From positions 1 to 54,715 of the forward strand of contig JBIIZQ010000014.1 in assembly GCA_044346175.1 (NCBI GenBank): a DNA stretch of 54,715 nucleotides. Reading direction: 5' to 3'. The translations under genes were made by a program, and so were the position numbers. Under the pieces are notes generated by a model, which saw nothing but the letters and a program-made list of their open reading frames with translations, did not search any database and was not told where the DNA came from. How positions within the stretch are numbered: the stretch's first letter is position 1; every line of letters begins with the position of its first letter. Source of the stretch: JBJTUH01 sp044346175. GTDB lineage: Bacteria; Cyanobacteriota; Vampirovibrionia; Vampirovibrionales; JAJTHC01. Shown here piece after piece: positions 34,695-43,425 of this stretch.

Positions 34695-34775
34695 TGTCAT
34701 ACCGATGCAAATCGGTATCCACTCCTCGCTTATACCGCAAGCTTTCTGGATTCCGACCTGCGTTGGAATGACGAG
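34695..34775. repeat. Isolated full copy of the two-hairpin palindromic repeat
   Basis: Both hairpins are present: ATACCGATGCAAATCGGTAT, then TTCCGACCTGCGTTGGAA, with the spacer CTCGCTTATACCGCAAGC. The copy lies in an intergenic region between the rod genes and the tRNA nucleotidyltransferase gene. A fragment of a further copy (CGTCATACTGG...) is at about 34603-34630. It represents the longer-spacer subfamily also seen at 30.06 kb. Confidence 0.85.
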
Positions 34776-34823
34776 TTAAACCATAAAGGGATTCAGTGGG
34801 CTTGAGGAAGACCCTTTAACGTT

Positions 34824-34856
34824 GTGTAGTGGAGGGTTTATAACCCTCCACTACAC
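34824..34856. terminator. 15-bp perfect hairpin at the 3' end of the tRNA nucleotidyltransferase gene
   Basis: Arms 34824-34838 and 34842-34856 pair perfectly with a 3-base loop. One arm overlaps the last codons of the gene on the minus strand. There is no T-run on either side, so it may act as an mRNA 3' stabiliser or a factor-dependent end and not as a classical terminator. Confidence 0.55.
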
Positions 34857-36926
34857 ACCAGATGTGTCATCCAGCTCAGGTTGCACCCAGTGCGTTCGTA
34901 TCCAAGCGGTCTCTTCTTCCAAAGTTTTGAGCTTGCCCTCAAGCTTTTCTTCCAGCAGTGCTTGTAAGGCTTTGCCGACCTTTTCACCAGAGGGTACCCC
35001 TAAGGCGATAATATCGTGTCCTGATAAATTGACCTTAATATGCTTGAGATATTGGGTGTAATGCTGATACCATTGCAAGGTTTGCTTAAAATGTGGTGAT
35101 AAAAAAACCAGTGTCCAAGCGGATAAGTCAGGAAGCCCGTGAAACAGCTTGAATATCCATTTGGGGTGCAGTTCTGTTGGTGGATGGGTAAACCATTCGT
35201 ACTGTTGTAGCCCTTGATACCGAGCGATGAGTTCTCGTTCATTCCGAGTCAGCTCTAATCGACTAGCAAACGTGGTAGAGGCTTTGTCGGGAATATGTCC
35301 AAACAACAGGCAAAGATAAGCAAGCGTGAGCATGTCGCCTGTGGAAACAGGTAGTGCATGGGCTTCATGAGGGGTTACGGTGGTTTGAGACTCAAAACGA
35401 CTATACCCTAATACGGTTGCTTCTGAAGAACCCTCCAGGGTACTGGGGTAATGGTATCCATCATCAGAACCAAACCCTTGTCTACCATAGGTGGGCGTAG
35501 GTTGACGACCACTTTGTTGGCGTTCCGACTTGGAAACAGGGTTTTTCATGGGGTCATGAGGCTGATGACCACGATGGGATAATACATCGTCTTGGGCATC
35601 AAAATCAATATCTTCAAGACCTCGTGAAAACCGCTCTTTCAGTTGTTGCAACTTACTTTGCCACCCCATTTGTTGTGCAAGGAGTGCCGTAGTGGCATCA
35701 CCATCTAAGCACCATTGGGCATGAAGAAGCTGTGTACCTTGAAATGAAAGAAATGTGTCAAAAGCACGGGCTTTTGAGGCATTTTCGGGTTGTCTTAAAA
35801 ACTTTCGTAAGGTGGCAGACATTCTAGCCCCCCCACCCTTGTAGTGCGTTTGCCCAGTATAAATAAAGTACATTCGCATCAAATAGAGGGTTTCTAGCGA
35901 AAGTTCAAACTGAAATCGTGCTTGAAATTGTAAGGCACGTAAAATACGGGTAGGGTCTTCAAAGAATGAGGCACCTTGAAGTACCCTGATTTGACCGTCT
36001 TCTAAGTCTTTCAAACCATTGGCGAGGTCATAAATATCACCCAGTTGGTTTAGTGAAAATACCAGTGTGTTCATGGTAAAGTCACGCCGCATAATATCCT
36101 GTGCAAGAGGAACCCCACGGGCAATCACATCAGGTAGTGCACCGCTTTTAGGGTAGCTTTCTAAACGTGTACTTGCAAGGTCAAAATTGAGGATGTTTTT
36201 ATACACCAGCTTGGCGGTACCAAACTCTTGAAAGGTTTCAAGGAGTTTAAAGTTTTTAGAATGTTTGACCACATATTCTGCAAGCACAGACGCATCTGCC
36301 TCTACGGTGAGGTCTACATCATAAATGATTTGTTTCTCATTTTCAGGTAAACGCATGAGGTCACGAGGAAGCCCCCCAATCAGGTAAGCCTGTACATCCA
36401 AGGCTCTAAAAATAGACTGTAGTTCGTACAAACCCGCTACAAAACTCACTGAAAACACCGAAGTGAGTGTTTTAGCATACGTTTTAGCAGGTTTAAGAAT
36501 ATCTGCACTTAAGGGTGTATTTGCCATGCGGTGTAATAAATTGAGTTGTCTAGGCATACAGCTCAAGGGCATAGCAACACAACACACGGGTAATTCGCCT
36601 AAACCCATGTCCTGCATTCTATGAAGGTCATGTTTGTAAATGACAAAGGGGATGGCGGCTTCAGGTGTGTCTTGCAAGCCAAATAAATCCATCAACATGG
36701 TGTCATGTTCAAAAGATTGATTTAATAAGGCCCAGTCTTGTTTATGGCTTAACATCCAGCCAAAGAGGTCTTGAATAGGCGTTGAAGCCCCCCAGTGCGG
36801 TAAGGTCACTGGAGGACTTTCTGTAAGCTGCCTAATGAGTTGTTCTAAAAACTGCTCCAGAGGAGGGTCTGCTTGGGCTAATGTTGGAGTGGGTGTCTGA
36901 GGGACAGCTTTATTAGCGTCAGGCAT
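34851..36926 (-). CDS. tRNA nucleotidyltransferase / poly(A) polymerase family protein
   Basis: The class II nucleotidyltransferase head is clear at residues 175-330: YLIGGLPRDLM, the metal-binding DVDLTV, FGTAKLVY, RRDFTMNTLVFSL, the GLKDLEDGQIRVL motif and EDPTRILRALQFQARF. Such enzymes add CCA or part of it to tRNA, or poly(A). At 691 residues it is much longer than usual (about 400-480). There is an N-terminal helical extension of about 165 residues and a disordered Gln/Pro/Ser insert around residues 465-515. Which nucleotides it adds cannot be read from these motifs. It is 53 bases after the phosphofructokinase gene on the same strand. Confidence 0.85.
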   Translation of the reverse strand: MPDANKAVPQTPTPTLAQADPPLEQFLEQLIRQLTESPPVTLPHWGASTPIQDLFGWMLSHKQDWALLNQSFEHDTMLMDLFGLQDTPEAAIPFVIYKHDLHRMQDMGLGELPVCCVAMPLSCMPRQLNLLHRMANTPLSADILKPAKTYAKTLTSVFSVSFVAGLYELQSIFRALDVQAYLIGGLPRDLMRLPENEKQIIYDVDLTVEADASVLAEYVVKHSKNFKLLETFQEFGTAKLVYKNILNFDLASTRLESYPKSGALPDVIARGVPLAQDIMRRDFTMNTLVFSLNQLGDIYDLANGLKDLEDGQIRVLQGASFFEDPTRILRALQFQARFQFELSLETLYLMRMYFIYTGQTHYKGGGARMSATLRKFLRQPENASKARAFDTFLSFQGTQLLHAQWCLDGDATTALLAQQMGWQSKLQQLKERFSRGLEDIDFDAQDDVLSHRGHQPHDPMKNPVSKSERQQSGRQPTPTYGRQGFGSDDGYHYPSTLEGSSEATVLGYSRFESQTTVTPHEAHALPVSTGDMLTLAYLCLLFGHIPDKASTTFASRLELTRNERELIARYQGLQQYEWFTHPPTELHPKWIFKLFHGLPDLSAWTLVFLSPHFKQTLQWYQHYTQYLKHIKVNLSGHDIIALGVPSGEKVGKALQALLEEKLEGKLKTLEEETAWIRTHWVQPELDDTSGV

Positions 36927-36979
36927 TGTCTGGATAACTCATTGTAAGTTAGAAGTAAGGTTGATGGTTTAGTTTAGGA

Positions 36980-38095
36980 CTATTGGTCACCTAAACAGAT
37001 ATTCACGCCACGTGCTGTGTTGACCATGGGGTGTTCCAAGCTCACGTAGTGATATTCAGCAATGGCATCCTTGATGGGAACATCCACAAAATGAGGATGG
37101 CGATAGGAAACCATAGTGCCAAACTTTCCTTCCAGAGCAAGCTCAACCGCTTTCACGCCAAAGCTCGTTGCGAGGACACGGTCATACGCAATGGGGGTAC
37201 CGCCTCGTTGCAGGTGTCCTAAAATCATGACACGTGCATCAACTTCCATGTGATCCTTGATTTGCTCAAGAAGTCTATGTCCAACCCCACCATAAATCAC
37301 GTTATGATAACCTGTTTGGTCACTGGTTTTTGCAACGGTACTGCCATCCTGTGCCTTGGCACCTTCTGCAATGACGACAATTGAGAAGCCACGATTGTTT
37401 TTCATACGACTTTTAATTTTATCTGTCACCTTGCTGACATCATACGGGATTTCAGGGATAAGGCACACATCGGCACCACCCGCAATCGCCGCATGGAGGG
37501 CAATCCAGCCCGCATGACGACCCATGACTTCAAGAATCATTAACCGATTATGACTTGCTGCCGTGGTCACCAACTTGTCAACCGCTTCCGAGGCAATTTG
37601 CACCGAAGTTTGAAACCCAAAGGTGACATCTGTTGAACAAAGGTCATTATCAATCGTCTTAGGGACTCCAATCATGTTGATACCCAGCTGCTGTAGACGA
37701 TAGGCAATATCCATCGACCCCTCACCACCAATAGATATCACGACCTCAACGCCAAGCTCTTCAAGCCTTTGTTTAAGCTCCTGTGCACGGTCTTCTAGTT
37801 TGAACGAGCCATCAGGTTGCTGTACGGGCCAAGCAAAAGGACCACCTTTGTTGGTGGTTTTCACAATGGTACCCCCAAGGCTATGGATGCCTTCCACTGT
37901 TTCGGGGGTTAAGGTGACGAGTTCCATCGGGTCACGAAGGAGTCCGTTAAACGCCTCGATGCTACCAATCACTTCCCAATCAGGCTCTTGACTAAAACGA
38001 TGTACAACAGCACGTATTACAGCGTTTAACCCTGGGCAATCGCCACCACCAGTCATTACTAAAGCACGACGTTTCTTTTTGGATAGCATCATCAT
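36980..38095 (-). CDS. pfkA: 6-phosphofructokinase
   Basis: Phosphorylates fructose 6-phosphate in glycolysis. Motifs: TGGGDCPGLNAVIR, the SIGGEGSMDIAYRL loop and PKTIDNDLCSTDVTFGFQT with the catalytic Asp, then MEVMGRHAGW-type LEVMGRHAGWIALH and LGHLQRGGTP. The loop has Gly at the position that is Asp in PPi-dependent enzymes, but Lys in PKTIDND, where E. coli-type ATP enzymes have Gly. This Gly/Lys combination is known from actinobacterial group III enzymes that use ATP, so ATP is the likely donor. Length (371) fits that group. Confidence 0.93.
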   Translation of the reverse strand: MMMLSKKKRRALVMTGGGDCPGLNAVIRAVVHRFSQEPDWEVIGSIEAFNGLLRDPMELVTLTPETVEGIHSLGGTIVKTTNKGGPFAWPVQQPDGSFKLEDRAQELKQRLEELGVEVVISIGGEGSMDIAYRLQQLGINMIGVPKTIDNDLCSTDVTFGFQTSVQIASEAVDKLVTTAASHNRLMILEVMGRHAGWIALHAAIAGGADVCLIPEIPYDVSKVTDKIKSRMKNNRGFSIVVIAEGAKAQDGSTVAKTSDQTGYHNVIYGGVGHRLLEQIKDHMEVDARVMILGHLQRGGTPIAYDRVLATSFGVKAVELALEGKFGTMVSYRHPHFVDVPIKDAIAEYHYVSLEHPMVNTARGVNICLGDQ

Positions 38096-38533
38096 AGGAC
38101 TAACTCAATCAATAAACTTATACAGAACAAGAAATCAATAAAAACGACAGCATAAGATAAAACAAGCAGGGGTATTTTAAGGATAATGTGAACGTGCTAC
38201 GAGGCGGTGACGGAACGTCACAAGCAATCCATAAACGTTTAGGCTCACGATTTTCAAATTTCAAAGAGGCTTGTAAGTATTTTGGGTGACAAGCTTCTTA
38301 ACAAAGAGAAGGATTTTTTAAATTAAGGAAAGGTTTACAGGATTTCGAGCTTTACGTGAATGATTCGTTTAAGTCGCCTTTACATGTTACTTCAACCCAT
38401 GCCTCCAAGCAACACTTTAGCATGAGCATTGCCGCTTGAATACTATAAACCTTTCTATCCTACTCGTGGATACCTTGTATGGCAAGCCGTTTGCATACGA
38501 AAGTTTTACTCTGCTTACATTGGGTAGAAGCGA
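38096..38533. other. Intergenic region between pfkA and the defence pair, about 440 bases
   Basis: No gene is seen. AT-rich, with a short hairpin followed by T residues near 38300-38325 (CTTCT/AGAAG then TTTTTT), possibly a weak plus-strand terminator. The pfkA promoter should lie here. One 80-codon plus-strand frame overlapping the end of the TOPRIM gene is a shadow. Confidence 0.35.
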
Positions 38534-39379
38534 TTATTCTGATGATGAAAATACGCCTAAAGAGTATCCAAGACTTTCAATGTCTCTAAGTAATTTGACT
38601 AACGGATTGGTAGCTACAAGGCTTTTGTTGAGGTCAAAAAGCTCAATAGCCGTATCTTTAATGCTCGTTCGAGCATGATTTTTTTCATCTGGTGTGATTA
38701 AGTGAAAACACCAAAAAAGCGCCTTGCTAAGTTGCCCAGGTGAAGAAAAGCCACCGTAAGGGGGATATTGTTCTTTGAGGGTCTTGCCCAGATGATGAAT
38801 GATATCTTTTCTTTGAGTATCTTTTGCACAGTGGAGCAGTGCAGACTCAAAATCTACAATGGGTACACTCTTTTCGGGACATGATTCTAATGATGCTGTT
38901 TGTCCTTGTAACACATAATATCCGACATGAATACGCCATGACGTGATCCTAGCATTGGTCTTGAAAGTGAGTTCGGCTTCTATAAGGGTATTTTCTTGAT
39001 ATTCATTTAACGCTTCTTGTGATATTTCAAGTTTGAGCGTACCCTCTTCAAATCCTGTTGTGCTTACAAACCGTTCGACTCTTTCTGTAAGTCTTTGACG
39101 TATGGTATGTAAAGGGTAGCCCTCGTCGCCATCTATAATCCATACGACGAGTTTGAATCGCTCGTGCCGCAGGCTACTGCTAAGGGAATTCCTTATCGCT
39201 TTACTATTGGAGGGAATTTTAGCACCTTCTGTGACGATGAGCTTTTTAGAGAGAACCTTTTTTTCCTCACGTAGCGTATCTAATTCTGTACAAAGCTTAG
39301 TCAAGCGATAGCTATCGCTTTTACCTTCTACATAAAGCAAACCTTCTAAATACATCATAGTTTGTTGTGGTTCGCTCAT
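38534..39379 (-). CDS. TOPRIM-motif protein paired with an AAA ATPase (OLD/DUF4435-like)
   Basis: A 281-residue protein whose N-terminus has the TOPRIM pattern: YVEGKSDSYRL (strand followed by the catalytic-type Glu and Asp) and, near residue 85, VVWIIDGDEG (the DxD-type motif). TOPRIM domains of OLD, Gabija and PARIS systems are metal-dependent nucleases or effectors. The rest is helical and not recognised. Its start overlaps the stop of the ATPase gene by 4 bases, so the two are translationally coupled. I infer the effector half of a two-gene defence system; the exact family is not settled. Confidence 0.7.
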   Translation of the reverse strand: MSEPQQTMMYLEGLLYVEGKSDSYRLTKLCTELDTLREEKKVLSKKLIVTEGAKIPSNSKAIRNSLSSSLRHERFKLVVWIIDGDEGYPLHTIRQRLTERVERFVSTTGFEEGTLKLEISQEALNEYQENTLIEAELTFKTNARITSWRIHVGYYVLQGQTASLESCPEKSVPIVDFESALLHCAKDTQRKDIIHHLGKTLKEQYPPYGGFSSPGQLSKALFWCFHLITPDEKNHARTSIKDTAIELFDLNKSLVATNPLVKLLRDIESLGYSLGVFSSSE

Positions 39380-40668
39380 GGAATGATGTCCTCTTGGGTC
39401 GTCTTTTTGACATGCGGATTGCGACCTCGGAGTTCTACATGATGCTCAATGGCATCAGCAAATGAAAAGGTGGTGTTACAGGTAGCAAGAATATGCCCAG
39501 CCTTATCGGAATGTTCTAATGAGAAATGGCTAAGAATATCGATGCTTTTAGGCATAGCATTCTGCTTGTAACGACCCGTTGAAGGTAAGATGCCTTGTTC
39601 CTCTAGTGCTTCGCAAACTTCTTTAAGGTGTGTGAGTATTTCGTAGGAGTGGGTTGTAATAAAGATTTGAGCTTGGTGTTCAATTGCATAGTTGAGTAAA
39701 ATTTCCCATAATGCTTTTTGGACTGAGTAATGTAGCCCATTTTCGATTTCATCAATGAAGAGATATTTGGGTTTATCTGTGAGTAGCTTACTTTGAATAA
39801 GCAGGATTTTCTTAAAGCCTTCTCCCATGACATCCAAAGGAAACCAAACTCTACCTAATCGGCAGATAATTTTAGACTTACTTTTTAGACGTAGGTCTTG
39901 TAAATTGTGCTGAGGGAAAGCTTTTTGAACTCCTTCCAAGAGTTTGTCTAAATCTTGAATGTTATCTTGCAATTTTTCAATCGCTTGGTAAGTCAAGGTC
40001 ATGATATTTAAAGAGATACTTGGTAAATAAAATGTATGGGTATTTAAAGAGAGAATGGTTTTTGCAAGGCCTTCAGCCTTTATCATTTCATTATCTAAAT
40101 TTTGGGGCACTTCTGAATGGGAAATTAAAGACTCTTCTTCGTCTAAATCGTTTGCAGTGATTGCTATCTCAGAAGCTTTTTTTATTTCATAGACCATTTC
40201 TATGGCATCCTCTTGCGTATTGAGGGACTTACCAAGAAGTTGGTTTTCTTTATTCAAAAGGATACTAAATACTTTTTGTCTTTCACCTTGAGGGGTGATG
40301 AAGCACAGGTTAGATTTGTAAAACTCATAATAATCGAACATATTTTTTAGCCTAGAAAGGCGCTGAGGTAAAAAAGAGTCCTCATTGTCCTGTACAGTAC
40401 TTTTGTAGGCTAATTTAAATTTGCTGATGATGCTAACAACCGCACTTTCAATCACATGACTTAGGCTTGAAAAGTCATTATCTTTTTCTTTGATAGTGTT
40501 TAGTTTGTCTGAAACACTCAAGATACCATGCCCAAGAGCCAGTGCTTCCAGTAAGGTTGTTTTGCCTATACTGTTTCCGCCAGCAAAGATGTTGACTAAA
40601 CCCAGCTCATCTAAATTGAGTTCTTGGATGCCACGGAAATTTTTGATACAAGCACTGTAGTATATCAT
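39376..40668 (-). CDS. AAA15-type ATPase (OLD/AriA-like)
   Basis: 430 residues of an SMC/ABC-like ATPase with a split head. At the N-terminus, KNFRGIQELNLDELGLVNIF precedes Walker A GGNSIGKTTLLEAL. The C-terminus has Walker B YLFIDEIENGLHYSVQKAL and FITTHSYEILTHL (H-loop), with a helical insertion of about 230 residues between. This matches AAA15/OLD-type ATPases of defence systems such as PARIS AriA, where the ATPase senses phage proteins and releases a nuclease. The gene overlaps the TOPRIM gene downstream. A palindrome upstream may be its operator. Confidence 0.85.
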   Translation of the reverse strand: MIYYSACIKNFRGIQELNLDELGLVNIFAGGNSIGKTTLLEALALGHGILSVSDKLNTIKEKDNDFSSLSHVIESAVVSIISKFKLAYKSTVQDNEDSFLPQRLSRLKNMFDYYEFYKSNLCFITPQGERQKVFSILLNKENQLLGKSLNTQEDAIEMVYEIKKASEIAITANDLDEEESLISHSEVPQNLDNEMIKAEGLAKTILSLNTHTFYLPSISLNIMTLTYQAIEKLQDNIQDLDKLLEGVQKAFPQHNLQDLRLKSKSKIICRLGRVWFPLDVMGEGFKKILLIQSKLLTDKPKYLFIDEIENGLHYSVQKALWEILLNYAIEHQAQIFITTHSYEILTHLKEVCEALEEQGILPSTGRYKQNAMPKSIDILSHFSLEHSDKAGHILATCNTTFSFADAIEHHVELRGRNPHVKKTTQEDIIP

Positions 40669-40731
40669 GGTCTGTTAGACCCCTCATTCTAAAAATGACA
40701 TGCCATCTTTGTAAGTACAAATCACTGATAA

Positions 40732-40745
40732 TATACTACAGTATA
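40732..40745. promoter_or_regulatory. Candidate operator upstream of the AAA/TOPRIM pair
   Basis: TATACT-AC-AGTATA, a palindrome with 6-base arms, 64-77 bases before the ATPase start in an AT-rich stretch. Position and symmetry suit a repressor site, but no regulator gene is adjacent and the arms are short. Confidence 0.3.
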
Positions 40746-40897
40746 GCCTAATTAAGTCATTTCTGTTCGTTAATTTTTATCCCAAATGAGGTATAAAGAT
40801 TGCATGAGGGTGAGGGGAGCAAGTACAATAGTCAGATACTTTTAATAAGGTGTGTGAGTTTCGTAAAATAGTCTCTGTAGAAGGTTGTGTCCATACG

Positions 40898-42136
40898 ATG
40901 ATAAGCCATAGGCACTCTTTTTTTCAGTATCTGCACCAGACAAGCCGTTTGGGGATAGCTTTGTGTGCTTGTGCGCTTGCAATGGGTATACTTCTGCCCA
41001 CTGGACGTGCCTATGCACAGCTAGAAAAGGGGCTTGACCTTGGTAAGTTTCCTCAAACGCCAAGCCAAACGCAGCAGCCTTTCTCAGAAACCTTAAACAC
41101 GATGCCAGAGGTGCTAAAGTTTCCTGATGGTTGGCAGTTAATCAATCCGCCTCATCATCATACGATATATCGTCAAACGACCGATTTGTTTCACCTTGAG
41201 GTGAAAACTCTTCCTCTCTTGCCCGTGGCAACCCTCCCCAAGGGGACACACCCAGCTATGGCGAGGCTTAATCAGTATGATGTGGTTACATTCAAGCCAA
41301 ATGCTCATCTGATACAGTGGCATGATGCCATCTCGTTTTATGAAACGCCTTTTGAGCATCCTACACTTCCCCCATCGGTTGGACGCTATGCTTACTCGCA
41401 GACCTTTCAAACCCCTCATATCGCTGAGCAGGTCTTATCTCGTTACCCTAGTTTAAGCGAAGCCACGCATCCTGGAAAAAAATCTTCGGTTTCATTTGGC
41501 GCTATCATGGCTTGTATTTTGTTGGCACCTGTGATTCTTGTGATGTTCCTTTTGTGTAGCCCTTTCCTGTTGCAAGGAAGCTCTCCTCAAAGTAAGCAAT
41601 ACAAGGAAGAAAACAAAAACGAGGCTCTAAAAGGAAAGCTTATCTATGAGCATTTTGCACCTTTTATGAATCGTATCACGCAATTGCAGCAGGCATTCTA
41701 CTTACCTAAGGGGCAAAGCTATAATAAGTTATATCATCTTGGGGATACACAAGGCATGGTCGTTCCACCTGTAAAGCAAGGTGAAAACCAATACCACGTT
41801 TTGCCCAGTATGAATGACTATCGCCTCAATAAGCGTCAAAAAACGATCCAGTACGGTGAGGTGTGGCAAAAATGGATGCTATTGGACTTCACATTGGTAA
41901 ACCCTATGCCGATGGCACAACTCCGTACCTTGTTTAAGACAGAGGGATTTACCATGACGTTTGAGCAAGTGCGACCTCCTACTGAAGCCGATGCCTCCGT
42001 AGTTCGGGATAAAAATCCTGAGACTGCGACGACTGTCGAAGATAAACCGTCCCTTTCTGAAACAGTCTCCGCATGCCGTGTTGCTTACTTGTTACCTCAT
42101 TTTAAGACGATACGCTTATCGTGTATGTCGCTTTAG
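40898..42136 (+). CDS. Exported membrane-anchored hypothetical protein
   Basis: 412 residues from ATG 40898. A signal peptide (LGIALCACALAMGILLPT, cleavage expected after AYA) is followed by an exported domain of about 170 residues, then a strong membrane helix (FGAIMACILLAPVILVMFLL, about residues 205-225), then about 190 residues probably in the cytoplasm. No known domain is recognised. It is followed 47 bases later by a small membrane-protein gene and an Lgt-like gene on the same strand. Confidence 0.65.
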   Translation: MISHRHSFFQYLHQTSRLGIALCACALAMGILLPTGRAYAQLEKGLDLGKFPQTPSQTQQPFSETLNTMPEVLKFPDGWQLINPPHHHTIYRQTTDLFHLEVKTLPLLPVATLPKGTHPAMARLNQYDVVTFKPNAHLIQWHDAISFYETPFEHPTLPPSVGRYAYSQTFQTPHIAEQVLSRYPSLSEATHPGKKSSVSFGAIMACILLAPVILVMFLLCSPFLLQGSSPQSKQYKEENKNEALKGKLIYEHFAPFMNRITQLQQAFYLPKGQSYNKLYHLGDTQGMVVPPVKQGENQYHVLPSMNDYRLNKRQKTIQYGEVWQKWMLLDFTLVNPMPMAQLRTLFKTEGFTMTFEQVRPPTEADASVVRDKNPETATTVEDKPSLSETVSACRVAYLLPHFKTIRLSCMSL

Positions 42137-42183
42137 TATGGATGTTTGTTTCATAACCGTTACTGTCTGTAATCAAGCGTGAA

Positions 42184-42495
42184 ATGTTGATGAAGTTTCC
42201 TAGTTTTCGTGTGTTGTGGCAGCATGTAGTTACCTTTTTATTGCTGCGATTCGACCCTTTTACGGCTTGGTTTGCAAAGGGTTCGCCATGGCGGGTGATT
42301 TATCCTCTCCTGTGCTTGATATGGTGGGCTATATTGTTACTGGGCTTGTTATGGACGGGGTGTTCTCTGTTTTGTGGTGGGTATCTTGCATTTATGATGT
42401 TGCAAGCTTTACAAGAGTGGATGGTAAGGCAGTTTAGCTTGTTACCTCATGTTTTAGAAGTTGGATTAAACCTTGCGTATCCTCCGCTATGTTAG
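42184..42495 (+). CDS. Small membrane protein
   Basis: 103 residues with two to three hydrophobic helices (VIYPLLCLIWWAILLLGLLW and FCGGYLAFMMLQAL among them). No family is recognised. The last codons overlap the start of the Lgt-like gene by 7 bases, which suggests translational coupling and a shared membrane role. The start could also be ATG 42190. Confidence 0.6.
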   Translation: MLMKFPSFRVLWQHVVTFLLLRFDPFTAWFAKGSPWRVIYPLLCLIWWAILLLGLLWTGCSLFCGGYLAFMMLQALQEWMVRQFSLLPHVLEVGLNLAYPPLC

Positions 42496-43301
42496 TGCTT
42501 GAACGTCTTCCACAGCTGTTACAGGCGCATAGCTCATGGCAGTGGGGGTATTGGTACCCTGCTTGGCATGTGGTGTGGGAGCTTTTAGGGTATGTCGTAA
42601 GTTGGTATGTTTTGAAGTATCAGACGACCCAAGATGTTTTGTCGTCTGAGATGCGTCGACAGCTCAAGTGGTGGACATTGGTTGGTGCGGTGTTGGGTGC
42701 TAAGACCGTGCCGATATTGGAAAGCCTTGCCTCTGGTACAGTGCATGGGCTATTAGTCTTGGGGGTAGGAAAGTCCTTAGCGGGTGGTTTGCTCGGGGGG
42801 ATTTTGGGGAGTGAGCTAGGGAAGTACCGCTTGGGTATTACGTTAGCAACAGGAGATGTGCTGGTCTATCCTTTACTTGTGGGGTCATTTGTGGGGCGTT
42901 TAGGGTGTGCAAGTACCGCAGTATGGGATGGTATGCTTGGTCAACCTTTACCCGTTGTGGTTCAGCAATCTTTGCCATATTTAGGTGTTGCGGTTACACC
43001 AGCTTTTATTGCCCATGGTTTGTCTCAAGCTAAAGCAGGTATATATTGGAATGTGGGGACTGTGGAGCTTATGGGTCTTGTGGTATTGGCTGTGGTGTTG
43101 CATGGCATAAAACCTGTGGTGTTGAAACGCTTTGCGACAGGGGCTTGGTTTTATATGTTCTGCCTAGGGTATTTTTTACTACGCTTTGGGCTGGAAGGCT
43201 TAAAACATGGTGGGCATACGTTGACGGTTGTGATGAGTGTAAGTTTGATAGGTGGGTTATTTGCCTTAAGCAGGCTTTTTCGTTTGAGGAGCAATGTTTA
43301 A
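42489..43301 (+). CDS. Prolipoprotein diacylglyceryl transferase-like membrane protein
   Basis: 270 residues with about seven membrane helices. The segment SLAGGLLGGILGSELGKYR, then TLATGDVLVYPLLVGSFVGR and LGCASTAVWDG, parallels the Lgt signature, where GR-x-GNF-x-NGE binds the lipid substrate. Here the Arg-Leu-Gly is kept but the Asn residues are replaced. Late helices with FLLRFGLEGLK resemble the R-x-x-x-E-x-x-R region of Lgt. It may be a diverged Lgt or a relative with another substrate. Confidence 0.7.
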   Translation: MLVLERLPQLLQAHSSWQWGYWYPAWHVVWELLGYVVSWYVLKYQTTQDVLSSEMRRQLKWWTLVGAVLGAKTVPILESLASGTVHGLLVLGVGKSLAGGLLGGILGSELGKYRLGITLATGDVLVYPLLVGSFVGRLGCASTAVWDGMLGQPLPVVVQQSLPYLGVAVTPAFIAHGLSQAKAGIYWNVGTVELMGLVVLAVVLHGIKPVVLKRFATGAWFYMFCLGYFLLRFGLEGLKHGGHTLTVVMSVSLIGGLFALSRLFRLRSNV

Positions 43302-43425
43302 AAGTCACATGTGTGGGATGTTGTACACGGTACATGGTATTTGGGTGAATTGATAGTATTTGGATGTTTTTATTTTCTTATAAATTATTATTTACTGACC
43401 AAAATAGTGTGCTAAAGGAGCTTTT

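Noticed and set aside
34824..34856. Classical intrinsic terminator
   Set aside because: The hairpin is perfect, but no T-run follows on either strand, so only a weaker claim is made in the feature list.
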